A stretch of 9,030 bases of DNA, taken from the NCBI GenBank assembly GCA_019347795.1, contig JAHWKS010000149.1, positions 1 through 9,030 of the forward strand, given 5' to 3'. Of the stretch, positions 6,162 through 9,030 are shown piece after piece (the first letter of the stretch is position 1; each line of letters begins with the position of its first letter). The notes below the pieces were generated by a model that saw nothing but the letters and a program-made list of their open reading frames with translations, did no database searches and was not told where the DNA came from. The position numbers were made by a program, and so were the translations under genes. The stretch comes from Planctomycetota bacterium. GTDB lineage: Bacteria; Planctomycetota; Planctomycetia; Pirellulales; Pirellulaceae.

Positions 6162-6331
6162 CTTCCGCTTGCTGTCGCTGCGAGGCGGCGTTTCGGCGGT
6201 TTGCGGGTTTCGGAAGCGAAGGTCGTTTGTGGGGTGGTGTCCTTGAATCATGCTTCTGCCCGGCGCCAGACGCAGGCGGTTGCCAGGATTCGGTCGAGTC
6301 GCTCTCCTGGTAGCCGTTCAACCACGCGACC
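6162..6331 (-). pseudogene. Decayed copy of the 3' end of the DUF1080 gene
   Basis: The segment aligns with the last part of the intact DUF1080 gene at an offset of 435 bp (6162 to 6597), rising to 455 bp after a deletion. Translated on the minus strand it keeps VAWLNGYQESDST (intact: AAWVNGYQVSDWT). A 20-bp deletion then shifts the frame, after which RLRLAPGRSMIQGHHPTNDL is recognisable (intact: RLAPGTIIIQGHDPTTDL), followed by AETPPRSDS. The terminal TAG has become AAG. There is no start, only about the last 65 codons are represented, and the frame is broken, so it cannot make a working hydrolase. It arose with the flanking hairpin element as part of one duplicated unit. Confidence 0.9.
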
Positions 6332-6490
6332 TTATCCCTGGTGTTTCGGCGTCAGCATCGACACGCCGTGCTCCATCGACCTCAACGTCCCACTGCATCT
6401 TATCGCTGTGGCAGTATGCCTCAAGCCGGCAACTTGCAACAGCGAATTGAAGATCGGCGATTCGCAACATGTACGTGCCCGTGGCATAAC
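6332..6490. other. Intergenic stretch between the two duplicated units, no credible gene
   Basis: I see no RNA gene or coding region here. On the minus strand a frame is open across it (stop at 6318-6320, upstream stop just before about 6500). It would encode under 60 residues with no recognisable domain and would end inside the pseudogene. The part at about 6430-6470 contains near-repeated GCAACTTGCAA and GCGAATTGAAGATCGGCGA words, which suggests another decayed simple repeat. It may contain further degraded duplicated sequence, but I cannot align it to the intact gene. Confidence 0.5.
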
Positions 6491-6596
6491 GGAACACTGG
6501 TCGGCGCTAATCGACGCTAATGAAAGAGGTCTGATTCGTCGGCAGAGCTGCCTTGCTTCTCATTAGTGATGATTAGCGGCGATTAGTGTTCCCCTT
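6491..6596. repeat. Dispersed repeat as an inverted pair (hairpin element), copy 3
   Basis: Arm 6491-6526 and arm 6556-6592 are imperfect reverse complements around a centre of about 29 bp. The element ends 4 bp before the DUF1080 stop codon at 6597-6599. It matches copy 2 along its whole length, including the centre (TTCGTCGACAGAGC in one, TTCGTCGGCAGAGC in the other), and so is the second member of the tandem duplication. Its position directly after a stop codon would fit a terminator or mRNA 3'-end structure, but no T-tract follows on the minus strand. Confidence 0.8.
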
Positions 6597-7919
6597 CTAC
6601 TGCTCGCTGTCGTTGCGGCGCGGGGTTTCGGCGATTTGCAGGTCGCGGAAGCGGAGGTCGGTGGTGGGGTCGTGGCCTTGGATTATGATTGTGCCCGGCG
6701 CCAGGCGCTGGCCGTTGCGGGGGTTCTTGTGCGGCGGGCGGGTGTCGGTCCAGTCGCTCACCTGGTAGCCGTTCACCCAGGCGGCCATGTGCGGGCCGTC
6801 GGCCGCGAGGGTGAGGTAAAACCACTGTCGGTCGTCCGCCGCGACCCGGCGGGCGTCCTGGCGGCGGAAGATGCCGCCGGTGCCGCAGTCCACTGGCTGC
6901 ATGCGGTCGCCGTCCTTGTAGCCGTTGTGGATCTGGCACTCGTAGCCGTTCATCGTCTCCCCCGGAATGCAGCGGAAGAAGACGCCTGAGTTGAGATTAT
7001 CGCCATTGACGAAGCACTCCAGTTGCAGCACGAAGTCGCCGTATTTCCCTTCCGTCTCCAGTTGTCCACGGCCGTTCTCGACACGGAGCCAGCCTTCGTC
7101 GGTCACGGTGAAGCGGCTGGCCATGTCGGGATAGGTCTTCCAGCCGCTGAGGTCTTTGCCGTTGAAGAGACTCTTGCTCCCCAGCGGCTTGAGGCGGATG
7201 TTGCGAAAGGCGACTTTGCCCTCGTTCAATTGCAGGCCGATGTGCCCGCGTCCCAGCGGCTCGGGGTCTTCGTACTCCAGCACCGTTTCCCCGTCGAGGA
7301 CGACAGTCGCCTTGCCGCCGTCGAGCGTTACGTCGTACGCTCGCCAACGGTCGTGATGCTCAACTTCCTCGGCCTTCTTCCGCTGGACGAAGCTCCCGGT
7401 GGGAAATGGATTGTCGGCCGGGGCGATGTTCAGCTCATAGCACGCCTTGGCGACCCCCTCCGGGCCGATCTGCAACGGCGTGTGCAGAAATACGCCGCTG
7501 TTGGTCTGCGGGTCGGCCTTGAACTCCAGCCGCAGTTGATAGTCGCCGAACTGGGCGTTGGTGGTGAGGAGTCCCTTTTCGCCCGAATCAACCACAATCG
7601 CTCCGTCTTCCACTCGCCAGTCGGCGTCGCTTTGCGGCGTCCAGCCGAAGAGGGAATGTCCGTCGAAAAGGGCGATCCACCCCTCGTCGAGCTCCTCCTC
7701 GCTGAGCGGCTGCGGCTTCGCCTCGGGCGGCAGCTTGTTCTCCGGCTTCACCTTCGCTTGAGCGAGCTGCGTTTCGCGATCCGGCGCGGCCGGAACCTGG
7801 GCAGACGGCGCGTTCCCCGAGTCCACGTCCTCCGCGGCGGGGCGGCATCCCAGCACAAGCACCGCAAGGAGAACGAGCAATTGTGTCGCCGGGGATCTGT
7901 GCGCGCAACGAGTGTTCAT
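6597..7919 (-). CDS. Lipoprotein with two DUF1080 (3-keto-disaccharide hydrolase) domains
   Basis: A 440-residue exported lipoprotein. The N-terminus has basic residues, the hydrophobic run LLVLLAVLVLGC and lipid-attachment Cys25, then a Pro/Ala-rich linker to about 77. Two domains of the DUF1080 family (PF06439, a concanavalin-like sandwich) follow. The first spans about 78-247 with WIALFDGHSLFGW and the core TNSGVFLHTP. The second spans about 248-432 with SLFNGKDLSGWK, the core LNSGVFFRC and YECQIHNGYKDG (326-337). LFDG or LFNG openings and the NSGVFLR-type core are family hallmarks. The family is named for hydrolysis of 3-keto-glycosides; many members have not been tested. The ATG at 7919 is preferred because it gives the lipoprotein signal; an in-frame ATG at 7955 lies in a repeat. 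The Gfo/Idh/MocA gene ends 66 bp upstream on the same strand. The 3' end has a decayed copy at 6162-6331. Confidence 0.93.
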   Translation of the reverse strand: MNTRCAHRSPATQLLVLLAVLVLGCRPAAEDVDSGNAPSAQVPAAPDRETQLAQAKVKPENKLPPEAKPQPLSEEELDEGWIALFDGHSLFGWTPQSDADWRVEDGAIVVDSGEKGLLTTNAQFGDYQLRLEFKADPQTNSGVFLHTPLQIGPEGVAKACYELNIAPADNPFPTGSFVQRKKAEEVEHHDRWRAYDVTLDGGKATVVLDGETVLEYEDPEPLGRGHIGLQLNEGKVAFRNIRLKPLGSKSLFNGKDLSGWKTYPDMASRFTVTDEGWLRVENGRGQLETEGKYGDFVLQLECFVNGDNLNSGVFFRCIPGETMNGYECQIHNGYKDGDRMQPVDCGTGGIFRRQDARRVAADDRQWFYLTLAADGPHMAAWVNGYQVSDWTDTRPPHKNPRNGQRLAPGTIIIQGHDPTTDLRFRDLQIAETPRRNDSEQ

Positions 7920-7934
7920 GTGACCTTGATGTTC

Positions 7935-7984
7935 CTCATTCCTTATCAGCGTCAATAAGTGTCGATCAGTGTTCCTCCTCCTCG
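7935..7984 (-). repeat. Dispersed 3'-flank repeat, copy 4 (single arm)
   Basis: On the minus strand a GAGGAGGAGGAACACTGATC run begins 1 bp after the Gfo/Idh stop codon (7986-7988) and continues with CACTTATTGACGCTGATAA. It is closest to the copy at 4796-4836: both use CTGATC rather than the CTAATC of the hairpin copies, and both carry the purine-rich lead. It fills most of the 66-bp gap before the DUF1080 start. Confidence 0.75.
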
Positions 7985-7985
7985 A

Positions 7986-9030
7986 TCAAGCCGAGGGCGT
8001 CAGGCTCCATCCCTTGCGGTATTCCCGTCGAATGAATCGCTCTGCCTCCGGTGCGTTCGTCGCCTGCAAGGCCGCGGCGTCCCATTCGAGCTTCTTGCCG
8101 GTGCGGTAGGCGACGTTCCCCAGGTGATTGGCCTCGGTGAGCCAACCGGCGTACTCGAAGTTACAGGTCGTCGGCTCGCCGGTCTTCGCGGCGTGAATCC
8201 ATTCGGCGTGATGGCCGCGCGAGGGAGGAATGAACGGCTCGGGCCGCTCGAAGTCCGCGAACTCTTCCTCGGGCAGCAGCACGTGCTTGCCGTAGTCGGC
8301 CAGGAGCATCCCGTCATCGCCGATGAACAAGGCGCCGTTGCCCCACTGCGGGATCTTCTGCTCCTGCCAGATCGTCGGTTTGTTGGCGCCTTGATACCAG
8401 GTGAGCGAAAGCCCCGGCTGGTCGCCACGCGGGCCGTACTCATAAGTCACCTGCATCGACGCGGGGGCGATCTCCGGGTGCGGCGGCGGACCGGAGGCTT
8501 CGATTGTGAGCGGATGCTTCAACTCTAAGGCCCAGAACGGCAGGTCGATCCAGTGGCTCCCCAGGTCCGACATCGTGCCGCTGCCGAAATCCCACCAGCG
8601 GTACCACTTCGGTCCCGGGAAGTACACGTTGTGGAACGGCCGGTACGGCGCCGGGCCCAGCCACAGATCCCAGGTCAAATCTCTCGGCGGCTCCTGAGCT
8701 TCTTGCGGTCGGTCCTGCACCGAGACGATGTCGTTGTTCCGCTTCGCGTCCTCCGGGCTTTGCCAACCCCACGCGCGCGACACCCACACGTGCACCTCGC
8801 GCACGGGTCCGATGGCGCCGGTCTGGATCAGCTCCACCACCCGGCGGTAGTTGTCGCCGGCGTGGATCTGCGTTCCCATCTGCGTGGCCACGTTCGCCTT
8901 GGCCGCGGCTTCGCGGATGACCCGCGCCTCCCAGGTGTTGTGCGTGAGGGGCTTCTCGCAGTAGACGTGCTTGCCGAGCTGCAGCGCCGGCAGCGTGGCG
9001 AAGGCGTGGGTGTGCTCGCAGGCGCTGAAG
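7986..9030 (-). CDS. Gfo/Idh/MocA family oxidoreductase, N-terminal Rossmann part outside the window
   Basis: The frame is open from the right edge (codon starting at 9029) to the TGA at 7986-7988, giving 347 residues of an NAD(P)-dependent sugar dehydrogenase-type enzyme. The edge begins in the Rossmann domain. CEHTHAF is followed by [20 protein letters not shown], containing the family's Glu-Lys-Pro motif whose Lys contributes to catalysis and cofactor contact. [20 protein letters not shown] and the strand [10 protein letters not shown] then lead into the C-terminal substrate domain. That domain includes [39 protein letters not shown] with the conserved DxGSHxID motif, and [19 protein letters not shown]. 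This pattern is typical of planctomycete and bacteroidete members, which are often exported by Tat; the signal region is not visible. An internal ATG at 8891 is not the start. The enzyme is adjacent to the DUF1080 hydrolase, consistent with oxidation of a sugar to a 3-keto form, but the substrate is not known. Confidence 0.93.
   Translation of the reverse strand, partial: FSACEHTHAFATLPALQLGKHVYCEKPLTHNTWEARVIREAAAKANVATQMGTQIHAGDNYRRVVELIQTGAIGPVREVHVWVSRAWGWQSPEDAKRNNDIVSVQDRPQEAQEPPRDLTWDLWLGPAPYRPFHNVYFPGPKWYRWWDFGSGTMSDLGSHWIDLPFWALELKHPLTIEASGPPPHPEIAPASMQVTYEYGPRGDQPGLSLTWYQGANKPTIWQEQKIPQWGNGALFIGDDGMLLADYGKHVLLPEEEFADFERPEPFIPPSRGHHAEWIHAAKTGEPTTCNFEYAGWLTEANHLGNVAYRTGKKLEWDAAALQATNAPEAERFIRREYRKGWSLTPSA

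Noticed and set aside
6318..6495. Small minus-strand gene between the duplicated units
   Set aside because: It has fewer than 60 residues, no domain and no ribosome binding site, and its end lies inside the pseudogene. It looks like repeat-derived open frame.
7023..7958. Long plus-strand frame opposite the DUF1080 gene
   Set aside because: It is an antisense shadow; the minus strand has a lipobox and two DUF1080 domains.

Overview
The window looks like part of a high-GC planctomycete chromosome. The signs are a DUF1559-type C-terminus, a two-domain DUF1080 (3-keto-disaccharide hydrolase) lipoprotein next to a Gfo/Idh/MocA oxidoreductase, a rhomboid protease with a soluble helical tail, and an Ala/Glu/Arg-rich disordered protein whose C-terminus I associate with planctomycetes. 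This is inference from gene content; there is no marker gene such as rRNA.

Layout from left to right. The 3' end of a DUF1559-like gene (1-218, +) converges on a CUT2/RbsA-type sugar ABC ATPase (239-1750, -). Next is a gene-free, repeat-rich divergent region (1751-2117). A disordered polyampholyte protein (2118-3389, +) follows, then a sugar-binding lipoprotein (3416-4483, +) 26 nt downstream. The lipoprotein's stop overlaps the stop of an acylphosphatase gene (4477-4758, -). The rest is on the minus strand: a rhomboid protease (4851-5999), a 600-bp intergenic region with a decayed copy of the end of the DUF1080 gene (6162-6331), the intact DUF1080 lipoprotein (6597-7919) and a Gfo/Idh/MocA oxidoreductase running off the right edge (7986-9030).

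How the genes may work together. The ATPase and the binding protein plausibly serve one sugar importer, but no permease is present in the window. The oxidoreductase and the DUF1080 protein are adjacent and co-oriented, consistent with a 3-keto-sugar pathway. The rhomboid and acylphosphatase are probably housekeeping passengers.

The most striking observation is the sugar-binding protein. Its two halves are in the reverse of the normal RbsB order: the second-lobe half follows the lipoprotein signal and the native N-terminal half comes last, in one intact frame. This is a natural circular permutation of a type I periplasmic binding protein, provided the assembly is correct. Other notable structure includes repeat elements placed just after minus-strand stop codons, a tandem duplication of about 435 bp that produced the DUF1080 pseudogene, and an inverted array of octamers between the divergent genes.
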